Part shown: one piece after another, positions 35,298-43,686 of the stretch
Position numbering within the stretch: position 1 is the stretch's first letter
How the letters are laid out: every line of letters starts with the position of its first letter
DNA from: DAISKN01 sp963716925
Lineage (GTDB): Bacteria; Acidobacteriota; Vicinamibacteria; Marinacidobacterales; SMYC01
Assembly: GCA_963716925.1 (NCBI GenBank)
Contig: CAVQUX010000025.1
Location: 310,001-374,000 of the forward strand
Direction: 5' to 3'
DNA length: 64,000 nucleotides
The notes under the pieces: generated by a model
What the model was told of the DNA's origin: nothing
The model's database searches: none
The model's input: only the letters and a program-made list of their open reading frames with translations
Translations under genes and position numbers: made by a program

Positions 35298-36022
35298 GGA
35301 TGGGTGACCCTCCTCAAGAAGTCACGGGTTCGCTCCTCGCGCGGGCTGGTGAGGACGTCACGCGCCGGCCCCTCCTCGAGAATGGCCCCGCGGTCGAGAA
35401 ACACCACGCGGTCCGCGACTTCGCGGGCGAAGCCCATCTCGTGGGTCACGACGAGCATCGTCATACCCTCGTCGGCGAGGGCCCGCATCACCGCGAGGAC
35501 CTCGCCCACCAGCTCGGGGTCGAGGGCGGACGTGGGCTCGTCGAAGAGAATCGCCTTCGGTTCCATCGCCAGCGCCCGGGCGATGGCGACCCGCTGCTGC
35601 TGGCCGCCGGAGAGCTGGCTCGGGTGCGCCGCCTCCTTGTCCTCGAGTCCCACGCGCGCGAGAAGTCTCTTCGCGCGCTCTTCGACGGCGGAACGCGCCT
35701 CTTTCTTCACGTAGAGCGGCCCCTCCATCACGTTCTCGAGCGCCGTCCGGTGCGGGAACAGGTTGAAACGCTGAAAGACCATCGCCACCTCGGCGCGTAT
35801 CTGGCGGATCGAGGGCGCTCTCGAATCGACGCGCCGGCCTTCGACGACGACGCTCCCGCGGTCGTAGGTCTCGAGTCCGTTGATGCAGCGCAGGAGCGTC
35901 GACTTCCCCGACCCCGAGGCGCCGATGAGGCATACCACCTCTCCCCGGCTCACGCCCATGGAGACCCCGCGGAGGACCTCGGTGTCTCCGAAAGCCTTGT
36001 GAACGTCCTCGAGCGCGATCAC
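35294..36022 (-). CDS. Amino acid ABC transporter ATP-binding protein
   Basis: The GTG start at 36022 overlaps the permease stop (GTGA). The 242-residue protein has Walker A IGASGSGKSTLL, signature LSGGQQQRVAIARAL, Walker B AILFDEPTSALDPELV and the H-loop VVTHEMGFAREVADR typical of polar amino acid transporters (GlnQ/HisP type). It powers the permease encoded just upstream. No binding-protein gene is present in this operon. The nearest candidate is the lipoprotein at 41.1 kb. Confidence 0.95.
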   Translation of the reverse strand: MIALEDVHKAFGDTEVLRGVSMGVSRGEVVCLIGASGSGKSTLLRCINGLETYDRGSVVVEGRRVDSRAPSIRQIRAEVAMVFQRFNLFPHRTALENVMEGPLYVKKEARSAVEERAKRLLARVGLEDKEAAHPSQLSGGQQQRVAIARALAMEPKAILFDEPTSALDPELVGEVLAVMRALADEGMTMLVVTHEMGFAREVADRVVFLDRGAILEEGPARDVLTSPREERTRDFLRRVTHP

Positions 36023-36672
36023 CGACGGCCGAACCTCTTCTCGAGCCGCCCGGCGAAGAGAATCAACGGCACGCTCATCGAGAGGTAGAGAAGGGCGACC
36101 AGCGTGAACACCTCGGTGTTCTTGAACGTCGAGGACGCGATGAGCCTCCCCTGCTGCGTCAGCTCCGCCACGGTGATGACCGAAGCCTGTGAAGAGTCCT
36201 TCAGCATCATGATCATCGTGTTTCCGTACGGAGGGAGCGCGATCCGGAACGCTTGAGGAAGAACGACGCGCCGGAGAAGGAGGCTCCGGGGCATCCCCAG
36301 GGACTGCGCGGCCTCGACCTGTCCGGGGTCGACGGCCTCGATCCCGCCGCGAAAGTTCTCCGCCTGATAGGCGGAGTAGGCGAGGCCGAGGCCGAGGATT
36401 CCCGCCTGTAGCGCGGTGAGCTCGATCCCGAACTCGGGGAGCACGAAATAGATGTAGAAGAGCTGGACCAGGATCGGGATCCCGCGAATCGTGTTCACGA
36501 CGGCCTTGCTGAAGTACACCAGGACCGGCACCTGCGAGACCCGCAGAAGCGCCCAGACGAGCCCGACGACGGTGCTGAGCGCGAGCGCCCCCACGGTCAC
36601 TGCAACGGACAGGACCGCTCCCCGGAGCAAGAGAGGCACGAACGAGCGGGCATCGATCCAGAACCCTTCCAT
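36019..36672 (-). CDS. Polar amino acid ABC transporter permease
   Basis: Start 36672 has GGAGG upstream. The 217-residue protein has five or so hydrophobic segments and the EAA loop YQAENFRGGIEAVDPGQVEAAQSLGMPRSLLLRRVVLPQAFR of the His/Glu/Gln-type permeases. One permease gene is enough for a homodimeric transporter of this class. On the minus strand TACAAT lies shortly upstream as a possible -10. The operon continues with the ATPase and the PuuB-like oxidase. Confidence 0.93.
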   Translation of the reverse strand: MEGFWIDARSFVPLLLRGAVLSVAVTVGALALSTVVGLVWALLRVSQVPVLVYFSKAVVNTIRGIPILVQLFYIYFVLPEFGIELTALQAGILGLGLAYSAYQAENFRGGIEAVDPGQVEAAQSLGMPRSLLLRRVVLPQAFRIALPPYGNTMIMMLKDSSQASVITVAELTQQGRLIASSTFKNTEVFTLVALLYLSMSVPLILFAGRLEKRFGRR

Positions 36673-36890
36673 GCAATCGCCTCCGGGCGGAGATTGTACC
36701 CGCCCGGGGCCGGTGTTGCGGCCGTCATACAGGTCCGCGTTCTGCGCCACGGATCCGTTCCTCTGTAGCTCCTGCGATTGCAACCGCCATCCGGGATCCT
36801 CGGAAACTCCACTATCGGAGCAGGCACGGCCCTTGCAGAGCACGCGGTCGTCCATCCCCCGTCACAGTGGCATCGAAAGAGAGGTAACTC

Positions 36891-38144
36891 GTGAGCTTGT
36901 TTCGAAACCGTGATCGCCTCGGTGGTTTCGCGCTCGGTCTGTCCCTCCTCGTTTCCGCGGTCTGCGACGCGGACCAGGCGGTCCAGCCGTTGGGCGACCT
37001 CTTCCGTGCGCCCGACGTCATCGCGCTCGGCACGGTCGTGGATGCGAGGAACGGGCAGCTCCCCGGAGACTTCCTTCTCGTCGTAGGCGTGGAGGAGACT
37101 CTCAAGGGAAGTCCGCTGTCCCAGTTCGTTCTGCAGGGAAACGATCACTACTCCGACTCGTTCCCACGCCTGCCGAAGGGAACGCGGATACTCGCGCTTC
37201 TCGACGTCGATGCGGCCAAAGGCTTCGACCCCGTCGGCGGCGAGCAGGGAGTGGTCGTCCTGAGCGACTCCTCGGCCGACGTGGCGCGTGAAATCGTTCT
37301 TCGTGGACTCAAGCTCGGAGACGGTATGGCGCTTTCGGACTTCGACGATCTCTTCAAAGCGGGAACTTCGATTCCGCCTTCGCTCCTCGGCTCTCTCACC
37401 CAGGAGCTGTCACGTCGCGTGACGCAAAAGGACGAAGCCCTCGTCACCGAGCTGGCCTGCGATCCGCAAGGCGCCTTCCTGCCCGCGGTCCAGCTGTGGG
37501 CGATAGACCAGGTGGGGCCCCTCGCGGCGCACGACGCGCTCCCCTGTCTCGAGGACTTTCTCTTCGACCGGAAGAACGATGCGAGAGCCGTCGCGGCCTC
37601 CGAAGCGCTCGGAGAGCTGGGCGCCCCCGAAAGCGTGCCGGCGCTCGTCACGCTCCTGCAGTCGCTTCCTTCGGACCAGAGGCTTCTCGGCGCGGCCAAG
37701 CGGGGCGACTCCAATCCCGTCCTCGGGAAGGAAGACCCCGAGGACGCCGAGGACCCAAGACCGGATCCCGGCGAGGACTCGGATCCCGGAGCGATTGAGC
37801 TTCTGCCGGCGAATCCCCCGCAGAGCGACGGCGACGGAGACCGGGAGCCGGACGACGCCGTGAGCACGGACCGTGAGAGGCTGAGCGGAGGCGGTCTCGC
37901 CGAAGCCGGCGTTCTCGCGCTCGGCAAGATCGGCGATCCGTCGGCGATTCCGTTCCTGGTCAAGATGGCGCGGCTCGGTGACGACTTCGCCCTTCACTCG
38001 ACCGCGGTGAACGCCATCGCGGCCTGCGACGGCTCGACGAAGATGGGACCGCTCCGCGCGCTCGCCCGGTCGCACCCGAATCCCCTGGTGCGCCAGCAGG
38101 CGAAGGAAGCTTACGACCGGCTGCGAAAGGAAGGAGTACGATGA
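36891..38144 (+). CDS. Secreted HEAT-repeat protein
   Basis: The GTG start has GAGAGG eight bases upstream. A signal peptide (about 1-27, ending in SAVCDA) precedes an N-terminal beta-rich part (PDVIALGTVVDARNGQLPGDFLLVVGVEETLKG). HEAT-like repeats follow (DARAVAASEALGELGAPESVPALVTLL, AEAGVLALGKIGDPSAIPFLVKMARLGDD), interrupted by an acidic low-complexity insert around residues 280-330 (DPEDAEDPRPDPGEDSDPG). The N-terminal part could bind a partner or metal. Its stop overlaps the next start (ATGA), so it is translated with the metzincin-like protein and may assist its export or activity. Confidence 0.75.
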   Translation: MSLFRNRDRLGGFALGLSLLVSAVCDADQAVQPLGDLFRAPDVIALGTVVDARNGQLPGDFLLVVGVEETLKGSPLSQFVLQGNDHYSDSFPRLPKGTRILALLDVDAAKGFDPVGGEQGVVVLSDSSADVAREIVLRGLKLGDGMALSDFDDLFKAGTSIPPSLLGSLTQELSRRVTQKDEALVTELACDPQGAFLPAVQLWAIDQVGPLAAHDALPCLEDFLFDRKNDARAVAASEALGELGAPESVPALVTLLQSLPSDQRLLGAAKRGDSNPVLGKEDPEDAEDPRPDPGEDSDPGAIELLPANPPQSDGDGDREPDDAVSTDRERLSGGGLAEAGVLALGKIGDPSAIPFLVKMARLGDDFALHSTAVNAIAACDGSTKMGPLRALARSHPNPLVRQQAKEAYDRLRKEGVR

Positions 38145-39844
38145 AACGCTACGGATTCTGGCTTCTCGTGGGACTATCGATTCTCGCGTCGAGCGCTCCC
38201 GCTTCGGCTCACCATGTGATCTGGCTCGATTTCGGGAGCTTCAACCTCAACAGCTGGTCCTCGGTGAACGGGAACACGCCGCCGACTGCGAACGACATCG
38301 CCTCCGTCCGGGCCCAGGTCGTCGCGAACATGGTCCGCGACTATGCGCTCCTCGACGTCTACTTCACCGAGTTTCAGCCGGCGAACGGACGCTACACCCG
38401 GGTCAAGATCCTGGGCACCAACCAGGGAGGTCTCTTCGGCTGTGCCGGACCGGACTGCTGTCCGCCAGGCGGGACCTGCACCGGCATCGGCTCCTGGAAC
38501 GACATGACGGTGAGCACCGCCGAGGTCTACTCGGGGAGCTTCTCCTCCGACGGCAGTTTCACCGGCGCCAACGCCACGACCGCCCGGATCGCCAACGGGA
38601 TCTCCCACACCGCGAGCCACGAGCTCGGGCACATTCTCGACCTGTCCCACTGCAACGCCGCCGATGATTCCGTCACTCTGGGCTGCTCCAACATCACATC
38701 GAACACCGACGACCAGAACGTGAACTGGCACATCATGGCGAGCGGCAGCTCCTGGGGCATTACCATGTCGCAGCGCGCCACCCGCGACCGCTTCTTCAGC
38801 ATCCACGCGAGCCGGCGCATCCTCGCGGGGAACTTCCAGCAGGCGAGCCACTGGAACGATCTTCCCAACCTCAACGGCGGGAGCCGGGCGGATCTGCTGT
38901 ACGGCCGACCCCTGTCTCCGTCGACCACCACCTGGTACGGGCGCCTCTCCAGCGGAACGGCCTTCGGGAGCTACACCACCTGGAACGGCGACGCCGGGGA
39001 CGCCGGCGACATCTTTCTCACCGGAGACGTGAACAACGACAACCGGGCCGATCTCGTCTACGGCCGCTTTCTCTCCGCGACGCAGGTCGCGTGGTACGTT
39101 CGACTGTCATCGGGATCCGCTCTCGGAAGCTACACCACCTGGAGCAGCGACGCCGGAGACGCCGGGGACATCTTCCGCCTCGCCGACGTGAACGGCGACA
39201 ACCGGGACGATCTGGTCTACGGACGCCCGCTCACCTCGACCACCGTGCGATGGTACGTGCGGCTCTCCACGGGCACGAGCTTCGGCTCCTACACGACCTG
39301 GGTCGACGATGCCGGCGACATCGGCGACATCTTCCTCATCGACGACGTGGACGCCGACGGGGACGCGGACCTGGTGTACGGCCGCGAGCTGTCCGCCACG
39401 CAGGTGAAGTGGTACGCGCGAAAGTCGAACGGATCGAGCTTCGGCTCCGTGAGCGTGTGGAAGGAAGATGCGGGGGACAGGGACGACCTGTTCCTCCTCG
39501 GCGACTCCGGTGGCGACGGCGACGCCGACCTCCTCTACGCGCGAACGCTCTCCGACTTCCAGGTGCGGTGGTACTACCGGCCATCCATGGGCGACGAATT
39601 CGGGGATCTCCAGACCTGGAAGGACGACGCGGGAGACGCGGGAGACTTCTTCCGCCTGGGCGACGGCACCGGCGACGGTCGGCTCGACCTGTTTTACGCT
39701 CGCCCGCTGGGGATGACGAGCCTTACCGCAACCCCGAGCCTCACGCTCATCCGATGGTACGGGCGGCCGTCTCTCGGAGGAAGCTTCGGAGACTACACTA
39801 CCTGGGTCTCGGATGCCGGCGACGAGGGAGACATCATTCCATAG
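38141..39844 (+). CDS. Secreted metzincin-like metalloprotease with FG-GAP/VCBS-type repeats
   Basis: A 567-residue protein with a signal peptide ending PASAHH. The N-terminal domain contains HTASHELGHILDLSHC, a HExxHxxDxxH zinc site at residues 160-170 (metzincins normally have Gly where Asp stands here). From residue about 245 there are six or so repeats of roughly 50 residues, each with a Ca-binding-like DVNNDNRADLVYGR or DVDADGDADLVYGR loop and a WY-rich strand. Such repeats build a beta-propeller as in FG-GAP proteins. The product is probably an extracellular protease with an adhesive or substrate-binding propeller. A terminator follows. Confidence 0.8.
   Translation: MKRYGFWLLVGLSILASSAPASAHHVIWLDFGSFNLNSWSSVNGNTPPTANDIASVRAQVVANMVRDYALLDVYFTEFQPANGRYTRVKILGTNQGGLFGCAGPDCCPPGGTCTGIGSWNDMTVSTAEVYSGSFSSDGSFTGANATTARIANGISHTASHELGHILDLSHCNAADDSVTLGCSNITSNTDDQNVNWHIMASGSSWGITMSQRATRDRFFSIHASRRILAGNFQQASHWNDLPNLNGGSRADLLYGRPLSPSTTTWYGRLSSGTAFGSYTTWNGDAGDAGDIFLTGDVNNDNRADLVYGRFLSATQVAWYVRLSSGSALGSYTTWSSDAGDAGDIFRLADVNGDNRDDLVYGRPLTSTTVRWYVRLSTGTSFGSYTTWVDDAGDIGDIFLIDDVDADGDADLVYGRELSATQVKWYARKSNGSSFGSVSVWKEDAGDRDDLFLLGDSGGDGDADLLYARTLSDFQVRWYYRPSMGDEFGDLQTWKDDAGDAGDFFRLGDGTGDGRLDLFYARPLGMTSLTATPSLTLIRWYGRPSLGGSFGDYTTWVSDAGDEGDIIP
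38878..39838 (+). repeat. Coding tandem repeat of about 150 bases, six units
   Basis: Successive units encode DLVYGR..., TTW..DAGD.GDIF and D.N.D..DL. They vary in sequence but keep length and phase, so this is an in-frame domain repeat, not a satellite. Confidence 0.7.
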
Positions 39845-39876
39845 TCGGCTCGGTCGGCTCGAGCCTGCGTGAGTTT

Positions 39877-39919
39877 CGCCGCCGGGAGGGCTTCCCTTCC
39901 CGGCGGCGATCGCATTTTT
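39877..39919 (+). terminator. Rho-independent terminator
   Basis: CGCCGCCGGGAGGG and its complement CCCTTCCCGGCGGCG form a long stem with a three-base loop and one bulge, followed by a run of five T after ATCGCA. It closes the HEAT/metzincin operon. Confidence 0.75.
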
Positions 39920-39943
39920 CCGATGCGGTAGAATCCCTTCACG

Positions 39944-41146
39944 ATGAAGAAGCCCACTCCGGGCGAGCCCGAGCCATTCCTGACCGTGAGCCCGCCGATC
40001 CATCGGGCCTCGACCGTTCTCTACGCGACTTACGAGGACTACTTGAGGGCCGATCGAAAGCCCTATCACGGGAAGCTCTACGGGACCTACGGCTCACCGG
40101 TGCAGCTCGAGCTAGAGAACGCGCTCGCCGATCTCGAGGGCGGCCACGGCTGTCGGGTCTGCCACTCGGGCCTGGACGCAATCGAGACGGTGCTGATGGC
40201 CTTCACTCGAAGCGGAGACCATATCCTCGTCTGCGACAACGTCTACGGACCGACGCGCGATTTCGGAGACCGCGTGCTCGCGAAATATGGGGTCGAGGTG
40301 GAGTACCTGCCGCCTACCGTCGGCTCCGACGTGGAGCGCTCCTTGAAGCCCAACACCCGGCTCCTGTACCTCGAGTCTCCCGGATCCAATACGTTCGAGC
40401 TCCAGGACATCCGCGCCGTCGTCGAAGTCGCCCGGGCGAGGAACATCGTGACGGCGCTCGACAACACCTGGGCGACCCCTCTCTTCTGCCGGCCCTTCGA
40501 GCTCGGGGTGGACGTCTCGATCCATTCGGCGAGCAAGTACATCGCGGGCCAATCGGACATTCTCCTCGGAACCATCACCACCAACGAGGAGCGTTTCGGC
40601 GAGCTCGAGGCGTTCTACGAGACCATCGAGCGCTTCGCTACCCCGGATTCCTGCTACACCGCGCTGAAGGGACTGCGATCGCTTCCGGTCCGGCTCGCGC
40701 ACCACCAGGCGGCCGGTCTCGAGATCGCGAAATGGCTGGAGAAGCATCCGGCGGTCGAGACGGTGATCCATCCCGGCCTCGAGAGCCACCCGGAGCACCA
40801 CCTCTGGCGCCGGGACATGACGGGCGCCTCGGGCGTTTTCGGGTTCATTTTGGGGAAGGATCCCTCACGGGCGGAAATCTCGACATTTCTCGACTCGATG
40901 CGAGTGTTCCGAATCGGCCTCAGCTGGGGAGGTTTCCAGAGCCTCATCAAGGCGACGAAGGTGACCGATCGCGTCCACCCGTTTCGCTACCGGGACCGCA
41001 CCATTTTCCGCCTGAGCGTAGGCCTCGAGGACGTCGAGCGAATGAAAGCCGACCTGGGCGAGGCTCTCGAGCGGATTAGAGCTTCCAGTCGGCCAGAATC
41101 CGGTCGAGCTTCCCGTTCCGCCTCAGCCGGGCCAGAGACTCGTTGA
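39944..41146 (+). CDS. metC: Cystathionine beta-lyase / Cys-Met metabolism PLP enzyme
   Basis: A 400-residue protein of the Cys/Met PLP family. YGTYGSPVQLELENALADLEGGHGC near the N terminus, LYLESPGSNTFELQDI, ALDNTWATPLFCRPFELGVD and SASKYIAGQSDILLG (PLP lysine) are those of the proteobacterial cystathionine beta-lyase group, which cleaves cystathionine to homocysteine, pyruvate and ammonia. The family can also desulfurise cysteine. TAGAAT at 39929-39934 lies only nine bases before the ATG, and no Shine-Dalgarno is seen. Its last 71 bases overlap the convergent lipoprotein gene; the Arg/Ser-rich tail RASSRPESGRASRSASAGPETR is therefore probably extra. Confidence 0.9.
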   Translation: MKKPTPGEPEPFLTVSPPIHRASTVLYATYEDYLRADRKPYHGKLYGTYGSPVQLELENALADLEGGHGCRVCHSGLDAIETVLMAFTRSGDHILVCDNVYGPTRDFGDRVLAKYGVEVEYLPPTVGSDVERSLKPNTRLLYLESPGSNTFELQDIRAVVEVARARNIVTALDNTWATPLFCRPFELGVDVSIHSASKYIAGQSDILLGTITTNEERFGELEAFYETIERFATPDSCYTALKGLRSLPVRLAHHQAAGLEIAKWLEKHPAVETVIHPGLESHPEHHLWRRDMTGASGVFGFILGKDPSRAEISTFLDSMRVFRIGLSWGGFQSLIKATKVTDRVHPFRYRDRTIFRLSVGLEDVERMKADLGEALERIRASSRPESGRASRSASAGPETR

Positions 41147-41888
41147 TCCGGGCGAGAAGCTCCTCGTCTCCTTTGCGAACGCCGATTCCGATCGACCCCA
41201 CCATCCGGGGCTCGTAGCTCCGGACGAGGCGCGCCTGGGGGTGAGCCCCCAGGCCGAGCTGGTAGACGACGATCGGATGGTCGCCGAAGCCCGCCTCGAT
41301 ACGTCCGACGCCCACGTCGCGCAGGATGTCCGCTACCGAGTCGTAGACCTTGACTTCGGGAAACAGGTCCGAGGCCTGCAGCCCGTCGATGTAGACCGTC
41401 CCGACCTGGGCGCCTACCACCTTTCCTTCGAGGTCGTCGAGAGTCCGGTACTCGGTGGCATCGCTCGCGGGGACGATGAGCGCTTCGCCGTAGCTGTACA
41501 CCGGGTCGCTGAAGTCGACGATCTCCTTCCTCGCGGGTGTGATCACCATCGCCGCCGCGATGAGGCGAATCCTGCCGCTGGTCAGAGAGGGGATGAGGGC
41601 GTTGAAAGGAAGCATCCGCACGTCGGTGGGAAAACCGGCGTCCTCGCCGACGGCGCGCACGATGTCGACCATGATCCCGCGGGGAGCGTTCGACTCGACA
41701 TCGAGAAAGGTGAACGGCACACCGCTCGAGGAAGCGCCGACGACGTACGCCGCCTCCTTCTCCGGGCGCGAGCAGGCGAAGTAGGCCAGAAGGCCCGCGG
41801 CGACGAGAAGCGCCCTAGCTCGCGTTCTCGGTCTCCCGCAATCCCTCGATTTCGGAAACCGCCCGATGGGCCTCGTCGATCGCGGCAT
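41076..41888 (-). CDS. ABC transporter periplasmic amino acid-binding lipoprotein (SBP_bac_3)
   Basis: The mature part has VVGASSSGVPFTFLDVESNAPRGIMVDIVRAV, IRLIAAAMVITPARKEIVDFSDPVYSYGEALIVP, LEGKVVGAQVGTVY and IGIGVRKGDEELLARINESL, a complete family-3 solute-binding protein for polar amino acids or amines. Cys39 in LLAYFACSRP looks like a lipoprotein cleavage site. The ATG at 41888 makes the N terminus overlap the preceding flavoprotein gene by 74 bases; a later non-ATG start closer to ALLVAAGLL is possible. It probably feeds the permease/ATPase pair at 35-36.7 kb, since that operon lacks a binding protein, but this pairing is inferred. Confidence 0.88.
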   Translation of the reverse strand: MPRSTRPIGRFPKSRDCGRPRTRARALLVAAGLLAYFACSRPEKEAAYVVGASSSGVPFTFLDVESNAPRGIMVDIVRAVGEDAGFPTDVRMLPFNALIPSLTSGRIRLIAAAMVITPARKEIVDFSDPVYSYGEALIVPASDATEYRTLDDLEGKVVGAQVGTVYIDGLQASDLFPEVKVYDSVADILRDVGVGRIEAGFGDHPIVVYQLGLGAHPQARLVRSYEPRMVGSIGIGVRKGDEELLARINESLARLRRNGKLDRILADWKL

Positions 41889-43686
41889 GGGTGTAGGCCG
41901 ACGCGGCGGCGTCGGAGTTCGCGACGTGGATCCGGCCGAAGGGCCGCCGTCCGACCACGTTCGGACGCTCGTCGTCGGCGAACTCGGGGTCGGTGAGCGC
42001 CGTGTAGCCGTAGGCGTAGCCGTGAGGCCAGCGGTTCACGGTGATCGCCTCGATGTCCCGCGCCGGATCGAATCCCCCTCCGGAAAGCGACCGTCCCAGC
42101 TGATCGCGGATGGAACGCTCGAAAGTCTCGAAGGTTGTCTGGAGGAGGTCCCACTTTCCGAGCTGGTGCTGCTCGCGCAGAGGCCTTCCCGGAGTCACGA
42201 AGAAGCGGACCAGATGCAGCACCATCGGCTCTTCGGGCGAGCGCGGATGTCGGTAGGTTCCGAGACTCACCGGGAAATCCAGGCTCGCGCTCGAGTGATA
42301 GCCTCCGGGATAGTAGATGCGCTCGACGCCGAGCTTCTGGAACGCGGTCCAGTTCCGGATGGCGACGTTGGTATAGACCAGCGGCGTCTTGACCCCGTAG
42401 GCGAGCGCCTTCCGCTGCGTCTCCGGGATCTCGGGACAGAGGAACGGGATCACCGCGTTGTAGCAGGCGAGGACCACGTTCTTTCCCGAGACGCGATAGG
42501 CCTTGCCGCCCCTCACGTAGGTGACGTCGACTTCCGAGGCGCTCGAAGCCTCGCCCCGGTGCTTCACCCGGATCGCCGTGCTGTTGAGGCGGATTCTCGC
42601 CTTGGATTCCGCTCGATCGAGCCGGGAGTAATCGAGCTTCGCGGTGACGACGTCTTCCATGTCGCTTCCCGGCAGGGCGTCGGGAATCAGGGAGCGCACG
42701 ATGAGACGGGCCACCGATGCGTTTCCGTCCGGGAAGTGGTGGATGTAAGGCTCCCCCTTCCGCGGATCGCGGGACGGAAGCCCCATCCCCTGGAACCCGG
42801 GAAAGCGCCGGGCGTAGGCTGCGGGAACGGAATCGATGCCTCGAGCCCATCCTCCCTCGCGCATCATGAAGTACGAGAGGATCTGGGGATCCACCTTCAC
42901 CAGGTCCCGCAGGAAGTCGTGATAGCTGATCTTCGCCAGACGCTCGAGCTTTTCCTCGACGCTCAGGCCGGGGAGGTAGTCTTTCTCATCCTCGTAGAGC
43001 CGCACGAGGTCCTTCTTCGCCTGCTCGTTCAGGGGACTCTTCTCCGCGAACTCTTTCCAGGAAATCGTTCCCTCTCCAGCGATGAGCCGGTCGCTTCCAA
43101 ACGTCTCCCTGTCGAAGAAAACGCCGCGGCCGAGTCCCAGGGACTCGTACAGCTTCTGATCGAAGGCGGTGTAGAAGCGCTGGACGTCGATCCCGAGATC
43201 GCGCACGAAGGCCTGGGCGACGGAGCTGAACCGGGTCGTCGGCCCGTCGAGGGACTGGGTGCCTCCGTAGCCGAGCATCAGGCGGTCGCCGACGCGGAAC
43301 TCGTTGCGCTTGGCGTGGCCCCCGAAGTCGTCGTGGTTGTCGAGGACGAGGATCCGGGCCGACGGCCCGGCGGCGCGGCGGAAGTAGAGCGCCGCCGCGA
43401 GGCCGCTGATGCCGCCGCCCACCACGATGAGATCGTAGGTCTCCCCCGTCTCCCCGTCCGGGCCGACCTCGAAGACCTTTCCGTCGCGCATCTCGTGCGC
43501 CACCTCGAAGGACCCCGGGTGGCTTCCGCGAAGTCCCGTCAGGGCCGGGGGGTAGTAGTCGGCGGGAGCCCCCGCCGCCTCGAGCCAGGGGTACGAGACG
43601 ATGGATCCGGTGACTGCGATTCTCACCCCGTCGAGAAAATCCCGCCGGGTGATGGAGCGGTTCATTCCGAGGTCGTTGCCGCTCAA
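41815..43686 (-). CDS. Tat-exported FAD oxidoreductase, spermidine dehydrogenase-like (copy 2)
   Basis: The TTG at 43686 overlaps the upstream TGA (TTGA) and gives MSGNDLGMNRSITRRDFLDG, matching the N termini of both paralogues better than the ATG at 43665. FAD motifs are DLIVVGGGISGLAAALYF and LVLDNHDDFGGHAKRNEF. HFPDGNASVARLIVR, RLNSTAIRV and NRWPHGYAYGYTAL agree with the copies at 23.3 and 43.7 kb. Length is 623. It should be exported folded with FAD and oxidise a polyamine-like substrate. It lies in an operon with the third copy, an M28 peptidase upstream and a binding lipoprotein downstream. Confidence 0.82.
   Translation of the reverse strand: MSGNDLGMNRSITRRDFLDGVRIAVTGSIVSYPWLEAAGAPADYYPPALTGLRGSHPGSFEVAHEMRDGKVFEVGPDGETGETYDLIVVGGGISGLAAALYFRRAAGPSARILVLDNHDDFGGHAKRNEFRVGDRLMLGYGGTQSLDGPTTRFSSVAQAFVRDLGIDVQRFYTAFDQKLYESLGLGRGVFFDRETFGSDRLIAGEGTISWKEFAEKSPLNEQAKKDLVRLYEDEKDYLPGLSVEEKLERLAKISYHDFLRDLVKVDPQILSYFMMREGGWARGIDSVPAAYARRFPGFQGMGLPSRDPRKGEPYIHHFPDGNASVARLIVRSLIPDALPGSDMEDVVTAKLDYSRLDRAESKARIRLNSTAIRVKHRGEASSASEVDVTYVRGGKAYRVSGKNVVLACYNAVIPFLCPEIPETQRKALAYGVKTPLVYTNVAIRNWTAFQKLGVERIYYPGGYHSSASLDFPVSLGTYRHPRSPEEPMVLHLVRFFVTPGRPLREQHQLGKWDLLQTTFETFERSIRDQLGRSLSGGGFDPARDIEAITVNRWPHGYAYGYTALTDPEFADDERPNVVGRRPFGRIHVANSDAAASAYTHAAIDEAHRAVSEIEGLRETENAS

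Noticed and set aside
38878..39838. CRISPR array or satellite
   Set aside because: The units are in frame, diverged, without identical spacers, and encode FG-GAP-type blades.
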